Origin: Scolanthus callimorphus
Taxonomy: Eukaryota > Cnidaria > Anthozoa > Actiniaria > Edwardsiidae
NCBI GenBank assembly: GCA_033964015.1
Contig: CM066913.1
Span: 10,038,953 to 10,102,952, forward strand
Length of the DNA stretch: 64,000 nucleotides
Direction of reading: 5' to 3'
A program made the position numbers and the translations under genes. The notes under the pieces were generated by a model. That model did not search any database and was not told the origin of the DNA. It saw only the letters and a list, made by a program, of their open reading frames with translations. Shown here piece after piece: positions 1 to 11,440 of the stretch (its first letter is position 1; every line of letters starts with the position of its first letter).

Positions 1-73
1 ACACTGGCAGATTAGGTTCTTACCCAATCTAGTTGCACTATGAGTTTATATCCAAACCAGGTAATATCAGTTT

Positions 74-259
74 TTAGTATGTACCAAATCAATGAATAGT
101 CATTTTCGCGAGCTCTGATTGGTTCCTGAAATAGTAGATATCAAACACTATTAACTGTTTTGAGAAAACTCTCAAAATGGCGGCTCATTTCGGGCGCGAT
201 ACTGTGTTTTGAATCTTTTAATCACCATATTTAATTCTACTGATTTGGTATATACTAAA
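74..259. repeat. short inverted repeat, MITE-like
   Basis: Arms at about 74-92 and 241-259 are reverse complements with one mismatch (core TGATTTGGTA at the right arm). The stretch from 260 to 390 carries another imperfect inverted repeat around GTGGATA motifs. I see no coding potential here. It is probably a non-autonomous DNA transposon remnant. Confidence 0.45.
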
Positions 260-430
260 CCAACTATCCTCAACTATCCCTCAAGGTCGGTGCCTAGCGG
301 TGGATACATACCTCAACGCTTCGTGTCTCAGTATATATCCACCACTATTCACCTCCCCTTTGGGGGATAGTTGTTAAATATCATGATTTACTGTACATCT
401 TTACAGTATCTAACTTGGATCCTCTGTTAC

Positions 431-561
431 CTTTTCTTCAGTTGCCCCTTTCCCAGGCTGACATTGCGTATACTTCCATCTATTTTGTAGCATTTTTTGA
501 AGCCATAATTTTGCCTCTGACTCATTGTTTCTCGGCTGAGAGATGGCACAGTAGCATCAAT
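431..561 (-). CDS. possible internal exon of an unidentified minus-strand gene
   Basis: On the minus strand a polypyrimidine-AG acceptor (ATTTCAG) precedes a 131-nt block open for 43 codons and ending at a good donor (AAAAG|GTAACA). The translation begins IDATVPSLSRETMSQ and ends in a basic GKGQLKKR stretch. I recognise no family. The block lies among repeats, and the downstream part of the gene would be outside the window. Support is splice sites plus an open frame only, so this could be chance. Confidence 0.3.
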
Positions 562-650
562 CTGAAATAATAATTATTGTAAGAATGTATTGAAGAACTA
601 CACTGCAACCAGCTACACTCATCAAGTTGACTATTTGACTAATAGAAAAT

Positions 651-790
651 GAGAATGAGTAGTCTAATTGTTTTAGTAGAAATCCAATATAGCATAACTA
701 CCTTAGAGTTGCTGCTAAAACATGATTTTAGAAAGTTGTGTGCCAGTGTTTTTGCTACTCACTATCTATTTAACAATTAGACCTCAAGCT
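651..790. repeat. dispersed repeat, copy 1
   Basis: This block, starting around GAGTAGTCTAATTGTTTT and running to GCTACTCACT, recurs at about 1632-1755 with roughly 75-80% identity. Related fragments containing CCAATCAGATTGCAGG follow at 1486 and 1786. It is an interspersed non-coding repeat. Confidence 0.5.
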
Positions 791-1007
791 CGAAAGGGCT
801 ACAGACCAATAGCCCATAAGGCCGCAGGCCGAGAGAATTTAACCCAACTAGTTGGACAAAAAAAACGTTGAAATATCACCAGAAACCTTGACAAAACAAG
901 AGCGGCCGCCATTGTTTTCATGTTCAAAATCGGCGCTTTCGCTACTAGAGGTCTATTGATAATAGTCCCCTAGTAACATAGCCAATCAGAATGCAGCATT
1001 GGCAATA

Positions 1008-1433
1008 CAGTAAAAACCCGCATAAAAGAACAGGTGTTTTGGGGAATCAGGCTGATTTTGTTCTTGTATATTGGGTGTCTTCTGCAAAATCTGCCTGAAA
1101 ATGTTCTTAAGGTGTTCTTAAAGTTTTTCTTAACATCAAGTACTTGATTGGTAGAAAGGTGACAGTCATTTAGTAACAACAATTAGTTGTTAAGTCTAAA
1201 AAACAATTGATAAAATATATACTGGAATTCCTGCTGTAGAACTGTGTGTGCATGGTCTAGTGCATCATATTGATCTCCTCTGGGTACTCTACCACACAGT
1301 GGGTTACTGTACTCAAATCTAACTGGCAGCAATTTTTTTATACAAGAAAAATTTTATGTATAAGGTACCTTTTTGACCAAATTTCAGCCTGAGTGTTCTT
1401 AAACCACATGTTCTTTTATGCGGGTTTTTACTG
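1008..1433. mobile_element. Tc1/mariner-like MITE (426 bp)
   Basis: Near-perfect terminal inverted repeats of about 26 bp begin CAGTAAAAACCCGCATAAAA at 1008 and end with the reverse complement at 1433. The inversion continues imperfectly inwards. A TA dinucleotide flanks both ends (1006-1007 and 1434-1435), as expected for Tc1/mariner target duplication. No transposase ORF is inside, so it is non-autonomous. Confidence 0.75.
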
Positions 1434-1631
1434 TAGTCCACTAGTTGGGTGATACTAATATGCGATAGACAGCGAGCAGCAGAGCCAATCAGATTGCAGG
1501 ATTCGTGATAGTATGCGAATGGGTTTCTACTAATTAACAATTAGACTATGAGTTTGAGTTTTCTATGAGTCAATAGATAGTTAACGAGGCATGTAGCTCC
1601 GAGTTCACTATTTGACTCATAGAAAACAAGA

Positions 1632-1770
1632 ACGAGTAGTCTAATTGTTTTACTAGAAACCCGCTTGCCTACTACCTTCAAGTTGTTGCTAGAAGGTATT
1701 TATTTTCATAGTTTTAGGAAGTTTTGCAGTAGCATTTTTGCTACTCACTAATCTATTACATGATAGACAG
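1632..1770. repeat. dispersed repeat, copy 2
   Basis: Second copy of the block at 651-790. It is followed by partial duplicates of a GTAGTATGYGAGTGGGTTTC motif at about 1500, 1905 and 1955. Confidence 0.45.
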
Positions 1771-2097
1771 TGAGTAGCGGAGCCAATCAGATTGCAGGCT
1801 TTATTTAGATACATATAGGTGTCCCCGATTAGTGTGCCACTTGTGGCATGTTAGAAGTATTTCGACACATATTGACATTTGATTGATTGATTGCAGGATT
1901 CATGATAGTATGTGAGTGGGTTTCTACTAAGATGCCATAGTAGGTTTCGTGGGTAGTATGCGAGTGGGTTTCTTCTAACACTAAATACTGTATGAATGCA
2001 GGTACTAGTACACCCAGGACCAGGAAGTAACATCAATAACTTCCGGAGTGTGATGTATATTCTATAGGTAACAAACACTCGCCATAGAAGAAGACAC

Positions 2098-2181
2098 ACC
2101 CCATTTAAAATCTGAAATTTCACTCATTTTCAGAGGCTTCTGCCATATCTCGTCAGACATTGCATTGTCTCTAACAAGATT
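2098..2181 (-). CDS. possible upstream exon of the same minus-strand gene as 431-561
   Basis: A TTTGCAG acceptor opens a frame of 28 codons (starts NLVRDNAMSDEIWQK) ending at a possible GTGTCT donor. The donor is weak. It would join the 431-561 exon in phase 0. The evidence is thin and there is no family match. Confidence 0.2.
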
Positions 2182-5100
2182 CTGCAAATAAATTATTTAT
2201 TATTTAATAGATTTGTAGTAGCAATTTTACATTCTAATGGATCATACTGTAATATACAAGCCGAATCACACAAAACTACACGCCTTTAGCTTTCTCCAAT
2301 GTAATAGCTCCAATGAAAGCTCTGAGTCCATTTTCCACATACACATAATCAAACCTTTTTTTCATTGATGAATTGATGAACTTATGCTTGAAATGTATAT
2401 TGAAATATGTATATTAAATTAGTTGGACGTCGCTTTGAGTTGTTTTAAATGTCAATAAAGTTATAATTATTATTCATTCCATTGGATAAAGGTATCCAGA
2501 GAAATTCTGTTCTGTTTCTGTTCCTGAAAGTATGGATAGTGTTATCCCAGGGTAAACTAGCGGATAAATGTATCCCAACCTCGCGATCGAAGAGTGGACT
2601 CAATTCGCCACATGTCAGCCCTTCTAAACATGTGCATAACATACATGTACAGTCGTTTGCATCTAAGCTTGAACACGACACTATAAAGTTTGCTAATTGT
2701 ATGTGCAAACATCAGAGTTAGTCAGCCAGAACGGTTAACAGAAAACATTTTGGTGCACTAAAGCACTCCAAGTTTACCATAGTTATGCAAACATCACCAT
2801 TCTGGCTCACTAACTCTGATGTTTGAACAGCCAATTAGCAAACTTTTTAGTGTCATTCACCTTTGTCACATAAGCGCCATCTTGGATTTTTCAGCCGATT
2901 TATTCAGCATGGAAACGAGGCCAAATGGGGTGCTTACCATATTGGTCACGAAAAACCGATAATTTCGGTTGGGATTTTCGGTTGGTACGAGATGCTCAGC
3001 TTAAGAGGTTGTCTCGCCGTTCCAGTTGGAATAAACCGATCGGAATGATTTGTACTTTTGGTACTCCAACTGGTTTTATGACCAAAGTAGGTAGCCGATC
3101 CGAACCGAAATGCGAATGGTAAGCACCATTCCACTCGGTATTCATCCCAACCGGGGGACTAGGCTACCAAAAAGTACTCCTTAATCGTTTAAGAACCAAA
3201 AAGTTTACTGGTTACTTTTTTCTGCTTTGCCGGGTCATTCTGCAAACAAAATGGCGGCGCGTGACAAAGGCAAATGTGTTCACGCTTAGATGCAAACGAC
3301 TGTATCAGTCTTTTGTGCTTTAATCGATTGCACAAAACGGGGCCGACTAAGTGGCTAATGCTTACTCATAGCAGGGAATTTACGTGACGTTGATGACTCA
3401 AATCGGATCGATCAAAACGACGATAAACGTAGCTTGGAGGTTTCAGCTTTGATGATCAAATAGGTTTCTGGTATCGCCGATTTCTTAGCCTAACAAAGAA
3501 GTCTTCAAGCCAGACATGGCTACAATATGCTAAGCAGGATACAAATGCTATTTAACTTAGTTTTAAGGAGCAGATCATACCTGCATATAGCGTCATTTTC
3601 TTCATTCCTTACGGTCGAAGATTCTTCTTCTGTTGAAATTGTCCGTTGGAATTCCAGGAACTTGACCGTTTGAACCGCTCGTGAGTGCTGATTGGCTAGC
3701 CAGAAACATTCTTCTTGGTGATTGGCTAACAATATTGGGAACGAAGTTGGGCCAGCGGTCACGACCCACCCCGAAAAATGGCGGTTGGGAACACTCGAGT
3801 CGAAGGTTTTCAGGGATAAATCCATGCATGTTCTTGTCGTTTGTTTGGCTGTATGGAAGGGCGAATTAATAAGCAAATCGATTATTTGCAAAGTTTCAAT
3901 ATCCAGGCTAAAACCGTTAGTAAACCTTGGAGAAATTGATTACGATAGAGGCAGATCTGGATGGATGCTAAACTGCAAAGCTGAACAAGCTTACTTTAAA
4001 GTATATGATCTGCAAAGAAAGATATTTGAGAGATTGGAGAGAAGGATGTTTTGCTCTAACCTGGAAATGAAATCATGACTTCTCGATGAGGTTCACATGG
4101 CTCTTAAATGGAGATCGAATGCAATTTAAAAATCATGCCATGCTTGCTGTTCTTGAACAGAGTGGTTTTTGGCTGTAAAGCTGCAACCGAGCGTATGGCG
4201 ATGTAGTTTGTTGAAGTATAACAAGGTAAGACTTAAGACATCAAGTTGGCAAACTAACAATCGTTTGACCAAGTTAGGGTTTTAAGTGACATAAAAAGCA
4301 AAGTAAATGCAGGAACATAATATGCAGTCCTACAGGATTCAAAGTACTAGCAGCTGGCTACTGGTAGAACTGATTTATTACTTAAAGTGCGAGTATGACC
4401 AAAATTGCATCCTTCCTATAAATCTACTATGTTGTACTATAAGGCATTGAAAACATCTTCCCCAAATTTTGGTTGATAACATTAACTCTTTAGTCCTTTT
4501 TTCTGCCGCCGAAAACACCAAAATACGGCCACACGGCCGCCATGTTGGAGTCGCCATTAAAATCGGCTGTTCCTACTACCTGGTTACCAAGTCAGAGGCC
4601 AGGCTACATTTTGTGACGTATTTTTATCCCCCGTCCATTGCCGGGACAACAAAAATCTCAAAATCTAACGGTAAATATATTACACACGAACGTGACCGTC
4701 GCAACTTTTTTTCCTGTAGCAAAGCTCAGTCATTCCACCTTCAGATCTATTGTTATGAACTTTTGTTACCATTCCGTAAGATGAATTTCGTAAAACAAAC
4801 ATTAAAACATGAAGAAATCAGGCAACAAAAGTCTGGATTTTGATGTAAATGTTCAGCTGTTGACAAAAATTGTTCACGCGCGCGCTGCTGACGAAGATCA
4901 CGCCACTTTCAACAGAGCGCGCGCTCAGCTCTGTTTTGCAAAAACAATGTTGCTGAAAACTGAATAAAATATTTAAGCACTTTTCTGATTGCCCTTCGCT
5001 TTGATTTTCAACGGAGCTGTCTGACATTGTTGAAGAACAAATTGTGCTGAACTGATTTAAGCAAATAAACAATTAACAGATGTGAAAAAGTCAGCAACAA

Positions 5101-5500
5101 AATTATAAAAACAAGGTCGCCCATTTCTCCTCAAAAACATGCAAAAAGATCGAGAAACAACCTCATTTCTTGAAACTTCACTCATATTGTTCAGTGTGCT
5201 CCAAAATGAGCCGTATCAAACGAATAAGAGGCCTGGATGCTCAGGGGGGATAAAAGTGCGTCACGATTCAAAACGAGGCTGCTATAACCGCTGTCATTTT
5301 TAATTACAGGCTCGTATTTTGGAACATAAAATTTTAATGGCGGACGAAAAAACCGTACTTTTCGCAGACGTTTTTCGTTGTATTCCGGGCGGAATTTTCC
5401 GCTAAAATCCACTCAGCAAGAATGTATTGTGGAAAATTAAAGTACTAGGCCGGAAAAAATGGTAAACAAAGAAGTCAAATTTTGGTCATACTAGCACTTT
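2182..5500. other. no recognisable gene; short ORFs only
   Basis: I find no convincing exon chain. Short ORFs at 2445-2721, 3520-3891 and 3722-4078 overlap on opposite strands and have no family features. Small inverted repeats are present, for example around 2650-2830 (AACATCAGAGTTAGT and its complement) and 4860-4930 (GC-rich, near AGCGCGCGCT). Confidence 0.4.
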
Positions 5501-5502
5501 AA

Positions 5503-6208
5503 AGGTATGAGTATACCTTTGAGGGGTCTCGCGGGGAAAAAAATCGTATCACGTCACAATTTACACCACAAACGTTGTTCATATATCATTTTAAAGCTAA
5601 AAGATTGTTCTATCCGATGAATACTTTTGTTTTCTTTATATTGTACATGAACATGTATTTTTTTAGCTCTAAATAAAAAAAGACAGACATTCTTTAAAAA
5701 GTTCCATCTTCTTCCAATTAAATGCACAGTTCCAAATATAAGCAAAATCTATTCTTTAGAAGGCGATCTAAAAAAAGGTGTGCGGGATTTTTGATTTTCC
5801 TTTTAAAACATATTTTATGCTAATTTTTGTGTTAGCATTGCCAAAATATCGATTTTCAACCTTTTTACGTGATATTTCCGCAAATACGTAAAATATCAAT
5901 AATCCCGCACACCTTTTTTCAGATCGCACTCTAAGGAATACATTTTGCGGAAATCTGGAGCTTTTAACATTAACTGGAAGTGGCAGGAACTCTTAAAAAG
6001 TAAAAATTGGTACTATTCCTTTGAAGCACAAAATGACGAAAATGATTCATCAAATTACCGTTGCATAGAAATATACCACTTAGTAAGTAAGGCCGTTCCA
6101 TAAGCTTTAAAACGATATATAATTGGCCCTTGTAGTGTAAATAATGACACGACAGTGATTTTTTTTGAGAAAAAGTGACATCCCTCGCGCAAAGGTATAC
6201 TCATACCT
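5503..6208. mobile_element. TIR element with TAA flanks, host of a nested palindrome
   Basis: Ends are AGGTATGAGTATACCTTTG at 5503 and its complement ending at 6208. TAA flanks both ends (5500-5502 and 6209-6211), which suggests a PIF/Harbinger-type MITE. A smaller palindromic element (5763-5927) is nested within it. No coding capacity. Confidence 0.6.
5763..5927. mobile_element. nested palindromic MITE (165 bp)
   Basis: Arms of about 27 bp start GCGATCTAAAAAAAGGTGTG at 5763 and end with the complement at 5927 (one or two mismatches). It lies inside the larger TAA-flanked element. Confidence 0.65.
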
Positions 6209-6211
6209 TAA

Positions 6212-6445
6212 GGCCCGTTTCAAACGTCGATCTTTTGCCCCGTCGAATCCAATTGTTAGACATTTTATTTCCAACTTAGAGGACACTTGTTTAGTACAAA
6301 AGGTAAATCTAGCTGAACCATAGCCGAATATCATGAAATGTAAAGTTTGTTTTCCTTGTTTATTTTTCCTTTGCCTGTAAAATAGAGAAAACTAGTCGGC
6401 TGAATTAGATTCGACGCAGCAAAAGATCAACGTTTGAAACAGGCC
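6212..6445. mobile_element. PIF/Harbinger-like MITE (234 bp)
   Basis: Terminal inverted repeats begin GGCCCGTTTCAAACGTCGAT at 6212 and end with a near complement (GTTTGAAACAGGCC) at 6445. TAA flanks both ends (6209-6211, 6446-6448). The left TAA is shared with the neighbouring element 5503-6208, so the two inserts abut. Confidence 0.7.
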
Positions 6446-6448
6446 TAA

Positions 6449-6760
6449 GCAATAAAAATACTTTCCGCTCTCTGGTTTCTTACAAACACGAGGGGGATGT
6501 TGGGAGAACTGATTAAAATTTGAAAGACACGAGCCGGAGGCGAGTGTCTTTCAAGTTTTACCAGTTCGACCAACATTCCCCGAGTGTTTGTAAGAAACCA
6601 GAGGGCAGCGGAAAGTGTTTTTATTGCTTTTAGAAAATAACGTACACACTCGCCAAATCGTTGCGTGACAATCATGTTTCTCACATCTCTTACAAACACG
6701 CCTTTTAACCAATCAGAATGCGCACATTCACCATATGAAATAGGTGTTATTTTCTAATGC
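6449..6760. mobile_element. palindromic repeat family, copy 1
   Basis: A hairpin-forming block (about 6449-6637) has arms containing CTTACAAACACGAGGGGGAT and its complement, meeting at GACACGAGCC. A tail ending GGTGTTATTTTCTAAT follows. A second copy with the same order lies at about 34793-35109, so this is a family. Confidence 0.65.
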
Positions 6761-6907
6761 ATATTATGGCATATATGACATTAAGAATAGACCTAGTGGG
6801 AGCCTCCCCAACACAAATTTCAGGCACCAATAAACTTGAATTGAGGGTATGAAAGGACACAAGTGGTATTCGCCTCAATAATTCACAATGTAATTATTTC
6901 ATACCAT

Positions 6908-8686
6908 AAGGGACTGGTCATAAACTAGAGGGTGGGAGGGCTGGTGCATTATTTAGGTCTACATGTTTTTGGGAAGCCCTCCCCTGACAAGATGCATGAA
7001 AAATGTTGGCTCTCCATGCAGTGACATATTTAATGGTGACTTTCCCCCATCATTCACCAGATTTAGATATTGCTAAAAGACATTTTTAAAATCTACTTTC
7101 AGCAGGTTATAATAGCAGTGCAAGATTCAATATGTCTTTCATACCCGAAAGTTACTTCGTCTGTGTATGTTTTACATAGACATTATCTTGCTTAAATCCC
7201 AGATAATGATTATCTTGCCAATTTGAATATTGCTTACATTGATAGGTATTGGCAGAAACATATAAGTGAGTTGAAACATGTAACCGTGCAACAACCTGCG
7301 AACAACTCGCGATCAATAAACACCATATTTGGAAAGCATCAGGTTCTTCATTTAGCCAATCAGCAACAGGAGGTTTGATTCATCATATTTTCTAAAAATA
7401 ATGTGTGTGAACTCCTCACAACAGATCAAAAGCACAAATCGAGTAATATTTCGTATCTCAGAGCTTAGTTCACTGTTTTAATTCCATGCTCAAAATCTAT
7501 TCTCGTAATATGATGGCTGATTTGCCATAGTAAATAAAAGTGTGCAGACAACGCTGTTTGCATCAACACGCGTGCATTCACTTCTAAGGGAGCATTCATT
7601 ATTTATGCCAGTTCAAATGCATGTACAATCCCCAATGGTCTTATATGAATTTTGATTTGCTGCACGCAAGGGCATTGTTTTCCAAATATGGTGTTTAGTG
7701 ATTGCAAGTTGTTCGCTGGTTGTCACATCAGATTCATTTGTCTATGACATGTTTCAACTAAGTTATATGTTTCTGGTATTGGTAAATATGCTAGTCCGAA
7801 GGTGACAAAAAAACAAGTTTACTTTTTTATAACTACTTTGGAGTCTTTCACATCAAGTATCGTTTCTATGACAACAAGTCACTCGCACTTTTACAAATCA
7901 GGATACTTTTTTATATTTAGTTTGGAGTCTTTCACATCAAGTATTGTTTCTATGACAACAAGTCACTCGCATTTTTACAAATCAAGAAGGAATATGATAG
8001 TCCAAAGGTGACAAAACATGTAACACTTTAATAAGTAGTCATAAAAAAGTATATTCCTTCTTGATTCATGTGTAAAAGTGCGAGTGAATTGTTGTCATGG
8101 AAATGATACTTGATGTGAAAGAGTCCAAAGTTGTTATAAAAAAGTATATTCCTTCTTGATTTGTAAAAATGCGAGTGACTTGTTGTCATGGAAATGATAC
8201 TTGATGTGAAAGACTCCAAAGTAGTTATAAAAACATAAACTTGTTTTTTTGTCACCTTCGGACTAGCATAGGTAAATCTAGGATTCTATAACAAGGTCGT
8301 ACCAAGCCTCCAAAAACTCAAAAACTGGGGGGGGGGGGACATATCAACAACTCAAGTCAGCTTTTAGGGATAGTTTAAATTCTCTTCAGCATGAAGTGTG
8401 CCAAAAATTTAGAACCCAGCATGTGAAATTACCTCAAGTTTGAGGAAGTTTGAACTTTGATATGCAGGGTGCAAAATGGGGAGTTTTAAGGATTGATTTG
8501 GGAAAAACCATGGGGGCACAGGCCTCTGACCCTTTTTTTACATTACAATGTTTGCTTAAAAAAATAATAAGCCAAATTTTTTGACCCTCCCTTTTTCACC
8601 TGCATGAAAATTAGAGGCCTTCCCCATATTTGCACCAGCCCACCCCCTCTAATTTATGACCAGTCTCCCAGTCCCTAAGCTATCAG
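6908..8686. mobile_element. nested foldback element (about 1.78 kb)
   Basis: Outer arms start GGGACTGGTCATAAACTAGA at 6910 and end with an imperfect complement at about 8684. Both are flanked by TAA. Inside are two further inverted pairs: about 7245-7340 with 7680-7783, and 7791 with 8272. No transposase ORF is visible. A 13-base G run at 8320-8332 may be an assembly-sensitive spot. Confidence 0.55.
7791..8272. repeat. inner palindrome with internal tandem copies
   Basis: Arms begin CTAGTCCGAAGGTGACAAAA and end with the exact complement at 8272. Each arm holds two copies of a segment of about 110 bp containing GGAGTCTTTCACATCAAGTA. The short ORFs here (7802-8011 plus, 8028-8255 minus) mirror each other because of the palindrome and are not genes. 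Confidence 0.7.
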
Positions 8687-9205
8687 CAAATAGTTTAGAT
8701 AACTATGCCGAATGTTGAATGTAAATCGTGAAATTTCAATACAATCAATAATAATCCAGTACATACATTTTAGGCTTAATCCAGACACAAAAATATGTAA
8801 TTGGACCAACCCCTTCCCCTTCATCGGTGTTCTAATGGTCCATCCTTAGATAAGCCAGGAAGTCCTTTTGAAATTTTGATATTTGAAAAACTACCTGCAC
8901 GTAGCATTTCTGCAACCACAATTGTTTAGTTTAGTAATGGGATTTTAACAACCTTGTAATTTCTAAGGGATTAATAATGGCCATTTTGTTACTTTTATCT
9001 TCAGTAACCACTTTTTAATGGCACACACTATCCTTGCAGTTTTTCAGCGTTTAATAATGGACATTAGTTGAATGTTGTTACTATTATTGTGTATTCTTGC
9101 TTATTTACATCAAAACACGGTCCAGTCATTATTCATTAGATAATAACACGTTTTAAAGTCATTTTTTAAAATTAATGTTTACCTTTTCTACCTAATAAAT
9201 TCAAG
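8687..9205. other. AT-rich non-coding stretch, probably intron
   Basis: No exon is visible. It directly precedes the acceptor of the plus-strand exon at 9206 and is probably intron sequence. It contains repeated TTTAATAATGG-like motifs at about 8930, 8970, 9015 and 9050. Confidence 0.4.
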
Positions 9206-10211
9206 GAACCTACTGCAAACATCACAAGACAGGGACTACTTACATACCAGCAAGTGCAGTACGCTGGATAATGGACGATCTAATTGAACGCGTGAGGCGT
9301 AAAGAAACTGATGAAACCCCCCAATTGAGACAAGTGATACAAGAAAGTGCTCAGCTGGAAAATGGCGAAGGGATTCAACTGGTGAGTAAAACACACCCAT
9401 TACAGGTTGACAAAATGACGTTCATATGTAAAATATATGGGTGAGCACAGATTGTATGGAATTGCATTCTGTGGACGTGCAGCGTGTAGTAAAAAAAAGC
9501 GTCCACAAGAGAAACAAAATTGGATTGAGTGTAATAAAAAAGGGGTTAAGTTTTCAGACTTTTGAGCGCATCCACTTGCATCAGTAAGCCAAAATGCTAC
9601 TTTTGATGTTATGTTAGTTGGTTGTTTTGTCCATTGCGCCAAAATGGACACACTTAGACCACCAAGCGCACGCTCCTATATATAAAGGACGCTCTTATCT
9701 CAATAATCCTGTTTGATTTGCGTGAGTATGCAGTACCATAATTATTACTCAAACAGAGCAGTGAGATGTACCGTGCCGCGGTCCGCAACGTTATGCTTTA
9801 AAAAAAAACAGCAGGCCAGGTTCTGTGCCGCGTCCTTGTCGCCATCGTACCTTTATCACAAAGCTCCGCCCTCGAAAAAGCGGACGCAGTTTTGGTGTGG
9901 CCATTTTTGGGAAGGCCATGAGAACATTAAGACGACTTAAATTGGAAATCTGTAATAAATATTGAATTGTTCCTCAGTTGTAAACAAAAGAAAATACTCA
10001 TAGTTCATTAGCTGTTGTGACAACATTGTACAGTAAAACTAATCATCGAAGAAACAAATAGTTTGACACTCACTCGCGCAGCGCTTGTTCGTAAAATATT
10101 CTTTTACCAGTAATATCCTCTTTTTATTATTTATTTATTTTCTCGATTTTCCTTCCGCAGATCTACACGGGATCTTACAGGACGAAGCGCATTTTGCGAC
10201 CTCGCAAGTGA
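9206..10211 (+). CDS. 3' end of an unidentified plus-strand gene (two exons)
   Basis: Penultimate exon 9206-9381 enters after ATTCAAG in phase 1, reads YCKHHKTGTTYIPASAVRW and on for 58 codons, and ends at CTG|GTGAGT. The last exon, 10161-10211, follows CTTCCGCAG, is in phase, and ends IYTGSYRTKRILRPRK then TGA. The visible C-terminus is 74 residues, charged, with a strongly basic tail. An AATAAA signal lies at 10503. I do not recognise the family and could not find upstream exons with confidence. The gene converges on gene A, which lies on the other strand. Confidence 0.55.
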
Positions 10212-10502
10212 CACTATATTCAGCTTGTCAGTAGTCTGTAGAGGACACCGTCGACCGACATTTACGCAAAATAGACAGTATGACTACTACCGAAGTATGG
10301 CATTAGTTTAGATTAACAGTGTGTCAAGAAGAGAAAGTTAAGTTAGGGGCTTAATGAATCGTCGAGCCTCAAGCGTTCTATAAGACAATCCGTTTCACGT
10401 TTTCGAACGCCGCATCACGGGTATCACCCTAATTGTACTGCCGGCTTATGCAGAAAATTGGTACTGGGCGTACTTGAGTCAACAACCACCAGGAATATTG
10501 CA

Positions 10503-10508
10503 AATAAA
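10503..10508 (+). terminator. polyadenylation signal AATAAA
   Basis: AATAAA lies 292 bp after the stop codon at 10211. It is the first canonical signal on the plus strand after that stop and is the likely mRNA 3' end. Confidence 0.4.
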
Positions 10509-10620
10509 GCGATTGGCGCAGGTTTATGGACACATGCGTTTCTTTCTGATGGTAAAGTGAACAAGCGCACTCCATGTGGTTGACAATAGTTTATTTGGAG
10601 AGTCTTCCAATCTTAACTCT

Positions 10621-11440
10621 GTGCAGCTCATCTTCGCTCGCCTTCGCTCGCCTTTTCGTACAAAGTTGTTTGAGACCGGAGCGCAGAGCGCAAAAATCTG
10701 TGTCAGCCCGGAGCAGAGCGTACAAATTCGTGCAGCTCATCTTTGCTCGCCCTTTCTCGAAAATTTGTGCAAGCCCACAGCAGAGCGCACAAATTTGTGC
10801 AGCTCATTTTTGCTCACCTTCTCGCACAAATTTGTGTGAGTCCGGAGCATAGCGCACAAATTTGTGCAGCTCCTCTTTGCTCACCCTTTTCGCACAAATT
10901 TGTGTGAGCCCGCAGCGCAGCAGAGCGCACAAATTTGTGCAGCTCATCTTTGCTCGCCTTCTCGCACAAATTTGTGTGAGTCCGGAGCATAGCGCACAAA
11001 TTTGTGCAGCTCCTCTTTGCTCACCCTTTTCGCACAAATTTGTGTGAGCCCGCAGCGCAGCAGAGCGCACAGATTTGTGCAACTCATCTTTGCTCGCCTT
11101 CTCGCACAAATTTGTGTGAGTCCGGAGCATAGCGCACAAATTTGTGCAGCTCCTCTTTGCTCACCCTTTTCGCACAAATTTGTGTGAGCCCGCAGCGCAG
11201 CAGAGCGCACAAATTTGTGCAGCTCATCTTTGCTCGCCTTCTCGCACAAATTTGTGTGAGTCCGGAGCATATCGCACAAATTTGTGCAGCTCATCTTCGC
11301 TCGACATTTCGCACAAATTTGTGTGAGCCGGCAACAGAGCGCACAAATTTGTGCAGCTCGCTTCGCTCGCCTTTTCGCACAAATTTGTGCAGCTCATCTT
11401 CGCTCGACATTTCGCACAAATTTGTGTGAGCCGGCAACCT
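10621..11440. repeat. tandem satellite, 140-bp higher-order unit with palindromic core
   Basis: About a dozen units of roughly 70 bp each contain the palindrome GCACAAATTTGTGC. Alternating sub-units form a 140-bp higher-order period that is almost identical at 10862, 11002 and 11142. The flanks are more diverged (GAGACCGGAGCGCAGAGCG on the left, CCGGCAACAGAGCG on the right). Open frames run through both strands because unit composition lacks stops. I regard none as coding. Confidence 0.9.

Noticed and set aside
7802..8011. ORF with repeated LESFTSSIVSMTTSHSHFYKS
   Set aside because: Lies within a palindrome with internal tandem copies, and the mirror ORF exists on the other strand.
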